This document shows, piece after piece, positions 47,585 through 56,671 of a stretch of DNA of 64,000 bases; the first letter of the stretch is position 1, and each line of letters starts with the position of its first letter. The DNA is taken from NCBI GenBank assembly GCA_963835525.1, contig CAWIFM010000003.1, positions 1,116,001-1,180,000 of the forward strand. The letters are read 5' to 3'. Origin of the DNA: DASSUW01 sp963835525. Lineage in GTDB: Bacteria; Actinomycetota; Thermoleophilia; Solirubrobacterales; Solirubrobacteraceae. The notes beneath the pieces are model-generated. The model did not search any database and was not told the DNA's origin. It worked only from the letters and a program-made list of their open reading frames with translations. A program made the position numbers and the translations under genes.

Positions 47585-49072
47585 TCAGTCGGCGGGCATC
47601 GTCACGTTGCGGCCCGTCTCCTTGGCGGCCGCAAGCGCGTCCTGGCAGCGGGCCAGCAGCAGCTCGGCCGGCTCCTCGCCGTCCCAGCGCGCGACACCCG
47701 CGGAAGCGGTCTGCCCGCGCGGCGTCGCCGCCCGCACGCGGTCCAGAACCTCGACCGCCTCGCCGAGCCCGCAGCTCGGCAGCAGCACGGCGAACTCGGT
47801 GCCCTCGAGCCGGGCCAGCATGTCGACCTCGCGCAGCTCGTTGCGCCAGCGCGACGCGGTCTCCTTGATCAGCCGGTCGCCCTCGCGCTCGCCGCGCAGC
47901 ATGTTGAACGCGCTCATGTGATCGATGTCGATGATCGCCATCGAGAGCGGCGAGTCGCTCCGGCGGGCGCGGGCGACCTCGCGCGGCAGCTCCTCGTCCC
48001 AGACCCGGCGCGTGACGAGGCCGGTGAGATGGTCGGTCAGCGCCAGCGCGCCCATCCGGCTGCGCAGCGCCGCGTGCTCGATCGCCACCGCGGCCTGCGC
48101 GGCCAGCAGCCGCAGCACGCCGGCCGGCGCGTCCTGGAGCGCCTCGAGCGGCTTCTGCCAGATCACGATCAGCACGCCGGCCACCTGGCCGTCGCGCAGG
48201 ACCGGCTCGAACACCGCCGAGCGGGCGCCGGTGGCCTCCACCAGCGGCGCGGCCAGCGCCGGGTGCGAGTTCGCGTCGGCGACGAAGTACGTCTCCTTGG
48301 AGGTGAACGCGCGGCCGGGGCCGGACGGCGTGTCGCCGCGCGGCTGGATCGTCACGGGCGCGATCTCCACGCCGGCCATGGCGGTCGACACGAAGTCGCG
48401 CCCGGCCGGCTCGAGCAGGAAGGCGACGGGCGCCCCGGCGACCTCGCAGGCCGCCTCGCAGACCGCGGTGCGGGCGTCGTCGGCGGCGGCCAGGGCCTTG
48501 GCGACGCGGCCCACCGCGCCCATCCCGCGCGCCTGGTCGCGCAGCATGTCGTTGAAGCGCCGCAGGTCGCGCTCGTTGCTCTCACGCTCGAGCTCGGAGG
48601 CGAGCACGCGCGCCAGCATCAGGAAGAGCTGCTCGTCGTCCTCGGTGAACGGCGCGACCGAGTGGCGCAGCGCGGCCAGCGAGCCGACGCGCGTGCCGTC
48701 CGACAGCTCCAGCGGCACACCGAGGTAGGCGCGGGCGCCGACGCGCTCCTGCATCGGGAGCGTCGAGTAGATCGCGTGGCGGGCGACGGCGTTGCACACG
48801 CGCGGCGCGCGGTCCTCGGCCATGTGCGAGCAGAAGGCGTCGCCGAGCGGGATCGCCAGGTTGGAGCGCAGGCCGATGCCGGAGCCGTTGCGGGCGTCGA
48901 CGATGCGGTGGATGAACTGCGCCCGGTCGAGGTGCGCGAGGTAGAGCACGGACTCCGGGAGATGGCGCTCGAGCAGGTCGAGCACCGAGCGGGTGGCGTC
49001 TGCGAACGACCGGTACGTCGCCGAGGACGCGGCTGCCGCCGCCTGGATCGCGCTCGTGTCCACGGAGACCAT
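47585..49072 (-). CDS. GAF-GAF-degenerate GGDEF protein
   Basis: 495 residues from MVSVDTSAIQAAAAASSATY. Two GAF-like sensor domains (LAIPLGDAFCSHMAEDRAPR with YLGVPLELSDGTRVGSLAAL; AFTSKETYFVADANSHPALA with SAVFEPVLRDGQVAGVLIVI) are joined by a coiled linker. The C-terminal diguanylate cyclase domain keeps ALTDHLTGL and AIIDIDHMSAFN, but the GGDEF site reads EGTEF. An RxxD inhibitory-site motif (REVD) lies five residues before it. So cyclase activity is doubtful, while cyclic-di-GMP binding remains possible. Confidence 0.9.
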   Translation of the reverse strand: MVSVDTSAIQAAAAASSATYRSFADATRSVLDLLERHLPESVLYLAHLDRAQFIHRIVDARNGSGIGLRSNLAIPLGDAFCSHMAEDRAPRVCNAVARHAIYSTLPMQERVGARAYLGVPLELSDGTRVGSLAALRHSVAPFTEDDEQLFLMLARVLASELERESNERDLRRFNDMLRDQARGMGAVGRVAKALAAADDARTAVCEAACEVAGAPVAFLLEPAGRDFVSTAMAGVEIAPVTIQPRGDTPSGPGRAFTSKETYFVADANSHPALAAPLVEATGARSAVFEPVLRDGQVAGVLIVIWQKPLEALQDAPAGVLRLLAAQAAVAIEHAALRSRMGALALTDHLTGLVTRRVWDEELPREVARARRSDSPLSMAIIDIDHMSAFNMLRGEREGDRLIKETASRWRNELREVDMLARLEGTEFAVLLPSCGLGEAVEVLDRVRAATPRGQTASAGVARWDGEEPAELLLARCQDALAAAKETGRNVTMPAD

Positions 49073-49126
49073 TGTCGACGCTGTCGGCGACACCTCAAAT
49101 CAGCAATCCGTCTAGGGTCCAGCCCC

Positions 49127-49921
49127 ATGCGGCTTGCCACCTTCATTCCGCCGGGAGACACCGAGCCGCGCGCCGGCGAGGTTCGCGGCGAAGAGGTCGT
49201 GAGCTTCGACGCCGGCACGGTCGTCGATCGCCTGGCATCGGGCGACCGCTCGCCCGCGACGGGCCAGGCGTTCCCGCTCGCCGAGGTGACGCTGCTGGCC
49301 CCGATCCCGCGCCCGCGGGCCATCTTCGGGATCGGCCGCAACTACGCGGCGCACGCCGCCGAGCTCGGCAACGTGCTGCCCGACAAGCCGATGGTGTTCA
49401 TGAAGCTGCCGACCTCGAGCGTGCCGCCCGCCGGCCCGGTCCGCTGCCCCGCCGTGGTCTCCGAGCTCGACTACGAGGCCGAGCTCGTCGTGGTCATCGG
49501 CCAGGACGGCACGATCGGCGGCTGGGCGGTCGGCGACGACGTCAGCGCCCGCGACCTGCAGCGCAGCGAGGAGCAGTGGACGCGCGCGAAGGGCTTCGAC
49601 ACCTCGTGCCCGTGGGGCCCGTGGATCACGACCGCCGACGAGCTGCCCGACGGGGTCGGCCTGCGCATCGGCTCATGGGTCAACGGCGAGCAGCGCCAGG
49701 ACGCGAACACCGATCAGCTCATCTTCGGGCCGCAGCAGCTCATCGACTTCATCTCGGAGACGATCACGCTCGAGCCGGGCGACATCATCCTCACCGGCAC
49801 GCCCGACGGCGTCGGCATGGCCTTCGACCCGCCGCGCTACCTCGAGCCCGGCGACGTCGTGCGGATCGAGATCGAGCGCCTCGGCTCGATCGAGCACGAA
49901 GTGCTCAGTGCTCGTGAATGA
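49127..49921 (+). CDS. Fumarylacetoacetate hydrolase-family protein
   Basis: 264 residues. The FAH fold: IFGIGRNYAAHAAELGNVLP, PMVFMKLPTSSVPPAGPVRC, metal site SELDYEAELVVVIG, GDDVSARDLQ, SCPWGPWITTADEL and ILTGTPDGVGMAFDPPRYLE. Cytoplasmic Mg-dependent C-C hydrolase, isomerase or oxaloacetate decarboxylase; the specific substrate cannot be read. Divergent from the GGDEF gene; its 3' end overlaps clpP by 17 bp. Confidence 0.93.
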   Translation: MRLATFIPPGDTEPRAGEVRGEEVVSFDAGTVVDRLASGDRSPATGQAFPLAEVTLLAPIPRPRAIFGIGRNYAAHAAELGNVLPDKPMVFMKLPTSSVPPAGPVRCPAVVSELDYEAELVVVIGQDGTIGGWAVGDDVSARDLQRSEEQWTRAKGFDTSCPWGPWITTADELPDGVGLRIGSWVNGEQRQDANTDQLIFGPQQLIDFISETITLEPGDIILTGTPDGVGMAFDPPRYLEPGDVVRIEIERLGSIEHEVLSARE

Positions 49922-50486
49922 CGCGGTCGATGAGGCCGTATTCCGCAGCCTGAGCGGCGGTGAAGAAGCGGTCGCGCTCCATCGCGGTGTGGACCTCCTC
50001 CTCGGGCTGCCCGGTGTGCTTCGCGTAGATCTCGTCGACGCGCTTGCGCGTCTTGAGGATCTCCCGGGCGTGGATCTCGATGTCCGTCGACTGGCCCTCG
50101 AAGCCGGCTGACGGCTGGTGGATGAGGATGCGCGAGTTGGGCAGCGACATCCGCTTGCCCTTCGCCCCGCCGGCCAGCAGCAGCGAGCCCATCGACATCG
50201 CGATCCCGACGCACATCGTCGCCACGTCGGGCTTGATGAACTGCATCGTGTCGTAGATCGCCAGACCGGCGTAGATCGAGCCGCCCGGCGAGTTGATGTA
50301 GATCGAGATGTCCTTGTCGGGGTCCTGCGATTCGAGGTGCAGGAGCTGGGCCACGATCAGGTTGGCCACCTGGTCGTCGACCGCGCTTCCGAGGAAGACG
50401 ATGCGCTCGTTCAGGAGCCGCGAGAAGATGTCGAACTCGCGCTCGCCGCGGGCGGTGCGCTCGATGACCATCGGGACAAGGGGCAT
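49905..50486 (-). CDS. clpP: ATP-dependent Clp protease proteolytic subunit ClpP
   Basis: 193 residues. ERIVFLGSAVDDQVANLIVA start, INSPGGSIYAGLAIYDTMQF, nucleophile Ser in CVGIAMSMGSLLLAGG (about 99), His in SRILIHQPSAG (about 124), and the handle helix after GQSTDIEIHAREIL. Complete triad context and normal length. It is the chambered protease used with ClpX/ClpC ATPases, not present here. The Met-rich ATMCVGIAMSMGS is typical of one of the two paralogues actinobacteria often carry. Confidence 0.96.
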   Translation of the reverse strand: MPLVPMVIERTARGEREFDIFSRLLNERIVFLGSAVDDQVANLIVAQLLHLESQDPDKDISIYINSPGGSIYAGLAIYDTMQFIKPDVATMCVGIAMSMGSLLLAGGAKGKRMSLPNSRILIHQPSAGFEGQSTDIEIHAREILKTRKRVDEIYAKHTGQPEEEVHTAMERDRFFTAAQAAEYGLIDRVIHEH

Positions 50487-50504
50487 GGCCCTCGATACTA
50501 CGAG

Positions 50505-51068
50505 CTACGCGGCGGCGGGCGTGCCGCGCCTCAGCCGGCCGAGCAGGCGCTCGATCCGGCGGCCGACCCGGCGGCGGTCCAGGTGCAGCGTGTCGGCCAC
50601 GTCGCCGGCCGACGTGCCGTCGACCAGCATGGCCAGCAGGGCCAGGTCCTCGGGGTCGATCAGGTGGGCGGCGGCGTCGAGCTCCTCGCGGTCGAGCGGC
50701 GGGAGTGCCAGGCCGCCGCGAGCCACGATGCGGACTGCCTCGAACAGCTCGGGCGGCTCGGCCGCCTTGTCGACCAGCCCGTCGGCGCCGGCGACGCGCG
50801 CCATCAGCGCGTCCATCTCCGACGTGTAGATGATCACGCGCGGGCTGTGCGGCAGCGCCTTCAGGCGCCGGCAGAGCGACAGCCCGTCGCCGTCCAGCAG
50901 GTGGTGCTCGAGCAGGACGACGGCGGGGCGCAGACGGTCGACCAGCTCGAAGCCGTCCTCGGCGCCGGTGGCGGCGCCGACCGGCACGAGGCCCGGCTCG
51001 GCGCGGAGCAGCAGCGTGAGCCCGGCGCGAACCGCCGGCTGAGGGTCGACGATGGCGATCCGCGTCAC
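50505..51068 (-). CDS. NarL-like response regulator with Glu at the phosphoacceptor site
   Basis: 187 residues from a GTG (MTRIAIVDPQPAVRAGLTLL). The receiver domain is recognisable (VIIYTSEMDALMARVAGADG with the Lys in LVDKAA), but the phosphorylation segment reads AVVLLEHHLLDGDGL, so Glu (about 51) replaces the usual Asp, and the acidic pocket is reduced to VDP. The C-terminal helix-turn-helix (LALLAMLVDGTSAGDVADTL) is of the LuxR/sigma-4 type. Activity probably does not depend on phosphorylation. Upstream of clpP on the same strand (18-bp gap). Confidence 0.85.
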   Translation of the reverse strand: MTRIAIVDPQPAVRAGLTLLLRAEPGLVPVGAATGAEDGFELVDRLRPAVVLLEHHLLDGDGLSLCRRLKALPHSPRVIIYTSEMDALMARVAGADGLVDKAAEPPELFEAVRIVARGGLALPPLDREELDAAAHLIDPEDLALLAMLVDGTSAGDVADTLHLDRRRVGRRIERLLGRLRRGTPAAA

Positions 51069-51178
51069 GGGCTGGACCCTTCCAATCGGGCCTGAACCCT
51101 CCGTAAAGGATCTGTGAGGCACGTCTTCATCCAAGCATGCGACATGGTCGGACCTTGTGAACGCATAGGGTTCGCGAA

Positions 51179-53467
51179 ATGCGGAGGGGAATCCTCGCGG
51201 CCGTCACGGCGCTGACCGTGCTCGCCGCTCCAGTTGCCGCAGAAGCGGCCAAGAAGGGCTACCGCGCCGAGGTGCGGCGGACGACGGGCGGCTGGGCCCA
51301 CGTGAAGGCACAGAACTACGGGTCGCTGGGCTTCGGCTACGGCTACGCGTACGCGCAGGACCAGCTGTGCGAGCTGGCCGACATCATGGTCACGGTCAAC
51401 GCGCAGCGCTCGCGCTACTTCGGGCCCGAGGACGGCAACCTGGAGTCCGACTTCTTCTACCAGCGCATCAAGGACATGCGCACGGTGCAGAAGCTCGCGC
51501 GCCGCAAGCCGCCGCACGGCCCGTCGAAGGTCGTGCGCGACACGATCAAGGGCTTCGCCGCCGGCTACAACGCCTACCTGAAGCGCACGGCCCGGCCCGA
51601 TTCCAGGTGCCGGCGCTACGTGCGCCCGATCACGGCGCTCGACATGTACCGGCGCATCTACCAGCTCAGCCTGCGCGCCAGCTCGGCCAACTTCCGCAAC
51701 GAGATCGTGGCCGCCGAGCCGCCGAGCGGCGGCGCGAGCGCCGCCCGCGTGGATCCGCAGGCCTTCAACCGCCGCCTCGACCCTGAGAACCTCGGCTCCA
51801 ACGGCCTCGGCATCGGCCGCGACGGCGCCAACGGCGAGCGCTCGCTGCTGCTCAGCAACACGCACTTCCCGTGGCAGGGCTCCGAGCGCTGGTACGAGAT
51901 CCACATGACGATCCCCGGCAAGCTGAACGTGATCGGGGCCGCGCTCCAGGGCGTGCCGGTCGTCAACCTCGGCTTCACCCGCGGCGTGGCGTGGAGCCAC
52001 ACGGTCTCCACCGCGCGGCGGTTCACGCCGTACGAGCTGGACCTGCGCCGGGGGCGGCCGACCGAGTACATGGTCGACGGCCGCGCCGTGAAGATGCGCA
52101 AGCGCACGGTTCGCGTGCGCGTGCGCGGGGGCGGCACGCGCCGGCACACGTTCTATGAGACGCGCTGGGGACCGGTGTTCTCCTTCGCGGCCGCCGGCCT
52201 GACGTGGGGCACCGAGCACGCGTACGCGCTGGCCGACGTCAATGCCGCCAACTTCCGGCTCGTCAACCAGTGGGAGCAGTACGACCGCGCGCAGTCGGTC
52301 GGCGACATGCGCCGCGCCAACCGCCGCGTGCAGGGCAACCCGTGGACCAACACGATCGCGGCCGACTCGGCCGGCAACGCCTACTACTCCGACGAGTCGG
52401 TGGTCCCGAACGTCGACGCCGACCTGCAGTCGCGCTGCTCCTCGGACCATCCGATCGCGCCCGTCCTGCTCTCGCAGGGCGTGATCCTGCTCGACGGCTC
52501 GCGCGCCCGCTGCCGCTGGAAGAACGATCGCGACGCGGTCGCCAAGGGCATCATCGGCCCGAAGGGCCTGCCGCGCGTGACGCGCACGGACTACGTGGAG
52601 AACTCCAACGACTCCTACTGGCTGCCGAGCGCGCGCTTCAGGCTCGACGGCTTCCCGCGCATCATCGGCGGCGAGGGCACGCAGCGGCTGCTGCGCACGC
52701 GGCTCGCCATGACGCTGGCCGAGCAGCGGCTCGCCGGCACGGACGGCCTCGGGCCGCCCGGCTTCACCCTCCCGACGCTGCAGCAGGTCATGTTCGGCAA
52801 CCGCAACCTGAGCGCCGAGCTGGCGCGCGACACGACCGTCTCGGCGTGCCAGGCGAGCGGCCGCGCGGACCTGGCGGAGGCGTGCACGGTGCTGGCCGCG
52901 TGGGACACGCGCGCGGACACCGGCTCGCGCGGCGCCGTGCTGTGGCGCGAGTACTGGTCGCAGCTGTCCGGCGCGGGCGTCCCGTGGACGGTCGCCTACG
53001 ACCCGGCCGATCCCGTCGGCACGCCGCGCGCGATCGATGGCGCGGACCCGAAGGTGCTGACGGCGCTCACCGGTGCGGTCGAGGACCTGCGGGCGAAGGG
53101 CATCGCGCTCGACGTCCCGCTCGGCGACCTCCAAGCCGAGCCGCGCGGCAGCGAGGGCATCCCGATCCACGGCTGCAGCGAGGGCGAGGGCTGCTTCAAC
53201 ATCGTCTCCACCGACCGCGACGACCAGGGCCGCTACGACCCGTTCACGGGCGCCTCGTTCATCATGACCGCGGCGTTCGACACCAGCGGCACGGTGCGCG
53301 GCGAGGCCGTGCTCTCGTACTCGCAGTCCGAGAACCCCGAGTCGCCGCACTACGCCGACCAGACGCGGCTGTACTCGCAGAAGCAGTGGCTGCCGATGCG
53401 GTTCACCGAGCAGCAGATCCGCAGCGACCCGGAGTACGAGCGGACGGTCGTGACCGGGCGCAGATGA
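51179..53467 (+). CDS. Secreted penicillin acylase-family Ntn hydrolase
   Basis: 762 residues. Signal peptide MRRGILAAVTALTVLAAPVA. The alpha chain has GFGYGYAYAQDQLCELAD. The self-processing site lies before SNGLGIG in ENLGSNGLGIGRD (about 204), giving an N-terminal Ser nucleophile. The beta chain has LLLSNTHFPWQGSERWYEIH, VPVVNLGFTRGVAWSHTVST and the Asn-containing ESPHYADQT near the end. Members deacylate beta-lactams or N-acyl-homoserine lactones; substrate unknown. Closest to the PvdQ/AHL-acylase-like actinobacterial group. Confidence 0.92.
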   Translation: MRRGILAAVTALTVLAAPVAAEAAKKGYRAEVRRTTGGWAHVKAQNYGSLGFGYGYAYAQDQLCELADIMVTVNAQRSRYFGPEDGNLESDFFYQRIKDMRTVQKLARRKPPHGPSKVVRDTIKGFAAGYNAYLKRTARPDSRCRRYVRPITALDMYRRIYQLSLRASSANFRNEIVAAEPPSGGASAARVDPQAFNRRLDPENLGSNGLGIGRDGANGERSLLLSNTHFPWQGSERWYEIHMTIPGKLNVIGAALQGVPVVNLGFTRGVAWSHTVSTARRFTPYELDLRRGRPTEYMVDGRAVKMRKRTVRVRVRGGGTRRHTFYETRWGPVFSFAAAGLTWGTEHAYALADVNAANFRLVNQWEQYDRAQSVGDMRRANRRVQGNPWTNTIAADSAGNAYYSDESVVPNVDADLQSRCSSDHPIAPVLLSQGVILLDGSRARCRWKNDRDAVAKGIIGPKGLPRVTRTDYVENSNDSYWLPSARFRLDGFPRIIGGEGTQRLLRTRLAMTLAEQRLAGTDGLGPPGFTLPTLQQVMFGNRNLSAELARDTTVSACQASGRADLAEACTVLAAWDTRADTGSRGAVLWREYWSQLSGAGVPWTVAYDPADPVGTPRAIDGADPKVLTALTGAVEDLRAKGIALDVPLGDLQAEPRGSEGIPIHGCSEGEGCFNIVSTDRDDQGRYDPFTGASFIMTAAFDTSGTVRGEAVLSYSQSENPESPHYADQTRLYSQKQWLPMRFTEQQIRSDPEYERTVVTGRR

Positions 53468-53486
53468 GCGACTAACGTCCCAGTCT

Positions 53487-54047
53487 CTGTTCGAGCTCAA
53501 CGTCCCGAACGTCCTGACGGTCGTCCGGATCCTGCTGATCCCGGTGCTCGTCGCCCTGCTCCTGTCGGAGTTCGCCAGCGACGCGCTGGCGGCCGGCGTG
53601 TTCATCCTCGCGAGCCTCACCGACGCGCTCGACGGCTGGCTCGCGCGCCGCCACAAGAGCGAGTCGACCTTCGGCAAGCTGATGGACCCGCTGGCCGACA
53701 AGCTGCTCGTCACGAGCGCGCTCGTCTCGCTCGTCGCGCTCGACCGGCTGCAGGCCTGGGTGGCGATGGTGATCATCGCGCGCGAGTTCGCCGTGACCGG
53801 CCTGCGTCAGCTGGCGATCGAGCAGGGCCACGTGATCGCCGCGGGGTCGTGGGGGAAGATCAAGACCGTCCTGCAGATCGCGATGGTGCTGGCGCTGATC
53901 ACGGTCGAGGGCTCGCCCGTCTGGGTCGACGTGCTCGTCTACGTGACGGTCGCGGTCACCGTCTACTCAGGCGCGGACTACTTCTTCGGGTTCCGGGCGC
54001 TGATCAACGCAAGACAAGCGAATGCTCGGGCAGCCAGCCGACCGTGA
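53487..54047 (+). CDS. pgsA: Phosphatidylglycerophosphate synthase PgsA
   Basis: About 186 residues. The opening FELNVPNVLTVVRILLIPVL is characteristic of PgsA and must be included, but no ATG/GTG/TTG precedes it in frame. Either CTG 53487 is used, or one base is missing and the true start is ATG 53464, which overlaps the acylase stop (ATGA). The CDP-alcohol phosphotransferase motif is complete (LTDALDGWLARRHKSESTFG, then DPLADKLL). Several membrane helices. It makes phosphatidylglycerophosphate at the membrane. The 3' end overlaps potA by 44 bp. Confidence 0.88.
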   Translation: MFELNVPNVLTVVRILLIPVLVALLLSEFASDALAAGVFILASLTDALDGWLARRHKSESTFGKLMDPLADKLLVTSALVSLVALDRLQAWVAMVIIAREFAVTGLRQLAIEQGHVIAAGSWGKIKTVLQIAMVLALITVEGSPVWVDVLVYVTVAVTVYSGADYFFGFRALINARQANARAASRP

Positions 54048-55068
54048 CGGTGTGCCCGATCTCCCAGCGGTCGTCGGATCGGGCGCGCTCGGTGTTCTGC
54101 TCGAGCGCGACGATCCTCGCCCCGCCCTCGAGCTCGACGATCACCTGCGTCGCCGTACCGACGTAGACGCGCTCGGCGACGGTCCCCGGGACCCGCACCA
54201 TGCCGTCCGTGAGCTCGTCGAGCACGATCTTCTCCGGCCGCACCGAGAGCTGGACGGTGGTGCCGTCGGTCACGTCGTCCGGCACCCGCGCCGCGCACTG
54301 CGAGCCGTTCGCGAGCTTCACGCCGCCGTCGGAGACCGTCCCCTCCATCAGGTTCGAGATGCCGATGAAGCCGGCCACGAACGGCTTCGACGGGCGCTCG
54401 TAGACCTCCTCGGGCGTGCCGCACTGCACCACGATCCCGGCGTCCATGACCGCGATGCGGTCGGACATGGCGAGGGCTTCCTCCTGGTCGTGCGTGACGT
54501 AGAGGAAGGTGATGCCCACCTCGCGCTGGATCTCCTTGAGCTCGACCTGCATCTGGCGCCGGAGCTTCAGATCCAGAGCGCCGAGCGGCTCGTCGAGCAG
54601 GAGCACCGCGGGCCGGTTCACCAGCGCGCGGGCGAGCGCCACGCGCTGGCGCTGGCCGCCTGACAGCTCCCACGGCTTCGCCTTCTCGCGCCCGGTGAGC
54701 TGGACCAGCTCGAGCGACTCCTTCACGCGCTCGGCGATCTCCGGCGCGGGCACCTTGCGGCGCTTGAGCCCGAAGGCGACGTTGCCCGTCACGTCGAGGT
54801 GATCGAACAGCGCGTAGCTCTGGAACACCGTGTTGACGTTGCGCTTGTACGGGGCCACGCCGGCCACGGGGTCGCCGTCGAGGAACACCTGGCCCTCGGT
54901 CGGCTGCTCGAAGCCGGCCACCATGCGCAGCGTGGTCGTCTTGCCGCAGCCGGACGGGCCGAGCAGCGAGAAGAACTCGCCCTGCTCGACCGTGAGGTTG
55001 AGGTCGTCGACGGCGGTCGCCGCGCCGAAGCGCTTGGTGACGCCCTCGAAGCGGACGGCCTCGCTCAT
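54004..55068 (-). CDS. potA: Spermidine/putrescine-type ABC transporter ATPase PotA
   Basis: 354 residues. Walker A GPSGCGKTTT, Q-loop, signature LSGGQRQRVALARAL, Walker B AVLLLDEPLGALDLK and switch His in YVTHDQEEALAMS. The C-terminal TOBE regulatory domain (LSVRPEKIVLDE; GTATQVIVELEG) is complete. It energises the PotBC channel. Start overlaps the potC stop (ATGA). Typed by family; the carried compound could be another amine. Confidence 0.95.
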   Translation of the reverse strand: MSEAVRFEGVTKRFGAATAVDDLNLTVEQGEFFSLLGPSGCGKTTTLRMVAGFEQPTEGQVFLDGDPVAGVAPYKRNVNTVFQSYALFDHLDVTGNVAFGLKRRKVPAPEIAERVKESLELVQLTGREKAKPWELSGGQRQRVALARALVNRPAVLLLDEPLGALDLKLRRQMQVELKEIQREVGITFLYVTHDQEEALAMSDRIAVMDAGIVVQCGTPEEVYERPSKPFVAGFIGISNLMEGTVSDGGVKLANGSQCAARVPDDVTDGTTVQLSVRPEKIVLDELTDGMVRVPGTVAERVYVGTATQVIVELEGGARIVALEQNTERARSDDRWEIGHTVTVGWLPEHSLVLR

Positions 55069-55832
55069 GCCGTCTTCCGCTCCCGCTGGAAGAACAGGGC
55101 GAGGGCGACCGCGGCCAGTGAGATCACGAGCATCAGGGTTCCGATCGCGTTGATGGTGGGGGTGACGCCGAACCGGATCGCCGACCAGATCCGCACGGGC
55201 AGCGGCTGCGGCGACTCTCCGGTGGTGAAGTAGCTCAGGACGAAGTCGTCGAACGAGAGCGCGAAGATCAGCAGGCCCGCGGCGAGGATGGCCGGCCACA
55301 GCGCCGGCAGGACGACGAGCCGGAACGTCTGGATCCGCGTCGCGCCGAGGTCCAGCGCCGCCTGCTCGACCTCGGGGTTCAGCGACGCGAGCCGCGCGCG
55401 CACCACGACGGTCACGTAGGAGATCGAGAACGTGATGTGCGCGATGACGATGGTCAGCAGCGAGAGCCGCAGCCCGACCTGGGTGAACAACAGGAACGCG
55501 GATACGCCGGCCACGATCTCCGGCGTCACGAGCGGGATCAGCATGAGGATGTTCATGCTGCCCGAGAACCTCGTGCGCGCGCGCACGAGGCCGAACGCGA
55601 GCAGCGTGCCGAGCACGGTCGCCACCAGCATCGTCGCGAGCGCGATCTGGAGGCTGGCGATCAGCGACCCGCGCAGCGACTCGTTGTCCAGGAACGCCTC
55701 GTACCACTGCAGGCTGAAGCCGCCGAAGTTCTGCAGCGACCGCAGGCTGTTGAACGAGAACAGCACCACCACGACGAGCGGCAGGAACATGAACGCGTAG
55801 AACGCGGCGGTGTAGAGCCTGAGCACCCTCAT
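55065..55832 (-). CDS. potC: ABC transporter permease PotC
   Basis: 255 residues with six hydrophobic segments. PotC-like features: FYAFMFLPLVVVVLFSFNSL and GFSLQWYEAFLDNESL at the start, and EAA loop QAALDLGATRIQTFRLVVLP. Overlaps potA and potB (4 bp each). Confidence 0.93.
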   Translation of the reverse strand: MRVLRLYTAAFYAFMFLPLVVVVLFSFNSLRSLQNFGGFSLQWYEAFLDNESLRGSLIASLQIALATMLVATVLGTLLAFGLVRARTRFSGSMNILMLIPLVTPEIVAGVSAFLLFTQVGLRLSLLTIVIAHITFSISYVTVVVRARLASLNPEVEQAALDLGATRIQTFRLVVLPALWPAILAAGLLIFALSFDDFVLSYFTTGESPQPLPVRIWSAIRFGVTPTINAIGTLMLVISLAAVALALFFQRERKTA

Positions 55833-56671
55833 CGCCGCGCCTCCTTCGCGGCCGAGCGCAGGTAGAAGACCATGAAGATGAGCAGGAACAGCATCATCAC
55901 CACGGTCAGCGCGCCGCCGAACGGCCAGTCCTCGGCGCCGAAGAACTGCTGCTGGATCAGGTTGCCGATCATGTAGGTCTCCGGCCCGCCGAGCAGCTGG
56001 GCGGCCACGAAGTCGCCGACCGCGGGCAGGAACACGAGCACCGACCCGGCCAGCACGCCCTGGAAGGTCGTCGGCCAGGTGACGTGCATGAACGTCCGCC
56101 ACTCCGACCCGTAGAGGTCCTTGCCGGCCTCGATCAGCGCCGGGTCCATGCGGTCGAGCGCCGCGTAGACGGGCAGGATCATGAAGGCCAGGTAGCCGTA
56201 GACCAGCCCGAGGATCACCGCCCACGGCGTGTTGAGGAAGCGGATCGACTCGCCGAGCAGGCCGTTGATCACGCCCTCGTCGGACAGCAGCGCGACCCAG
56301 GCGTACGTGCGGATCAGGTAGTTGACGAAGAACGGCAGGACGACGAGCGCGATCAGGATCTGCTTGCGCCGGCCGCCGAAGCGGGCGATGTAGTACGCGA
56401 CCGGATAGCCGAGCAGCAGGCACAGCGCGACGGTGGCCAGCGCGTAGCCGACCGAGCGCGCCAGCACCGGCAGGAACAGCGGGTCGAAGACGCGCGAGTA
56501 GTTCTCCGGATACCAGCCGTACAGCGCGCCGCCCAGCTCGGCCGGCGTGCCGAACGACACCATGACGACGAGCGTGAAGGGCGCGAGGAAGAAGACCAGC
56601 AGCCAGAAGCCGCCGGGGATCAGCGCGCGGGCCGCGAAGCGGCCGCTCAGCCCGCCTTGATCTCCGTCCAC
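55829..56671 (-). CDS. potB: ABC transporter permease PotB
   Basis: 280 residues if started at GTG 56671. Six hydrophobic segments from IPGGFWLLVFFLAPFTLVVM, PotB motif LPFFVNYLIRTYAWVALLSD, and EAA loop EAGKDLYGSEWRTFMHVTWP. The start overlaps the last 25 bp of potD in another frame. In the sequence as given, a frameshift in potD makes potD and potB read as one fused frame, but this is probably not a real fusion. Confidence 0.9.
   Translation of the reverse strand: MDGDQGGLSGRFAARALIPGGFWLLVFFLAPFTLVVMVSFGTPAELGGALYGWYPENYSRVFDPLFLPVLARSVGYALATVALCLLLGYPVAYYIARFGGRRKQILIALVVLPFFVNYLIRTYAWVALLSDEGVINGLLGESIRFLNTPWAVILGLVYGYLAFMILPVYAALDRMDPALIEAGKDLYGSEWRTFMHVTWPTTFQGVLAGSVLVFLPAVGDFVAAQLLGGPETYMIGNLIQQQFFGAEDWPFGGALTVVMMLFLLIFMVFYLRSAAKEARR

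Noticed and set aside
51065..53776. 903-codon open frame on the minus strand
   Set aside because: Antisense shadow of the penicillin acylase; His/Val/Arg/Asp-rich composition and no domain, whereas the plus frame has full acylase motifs.
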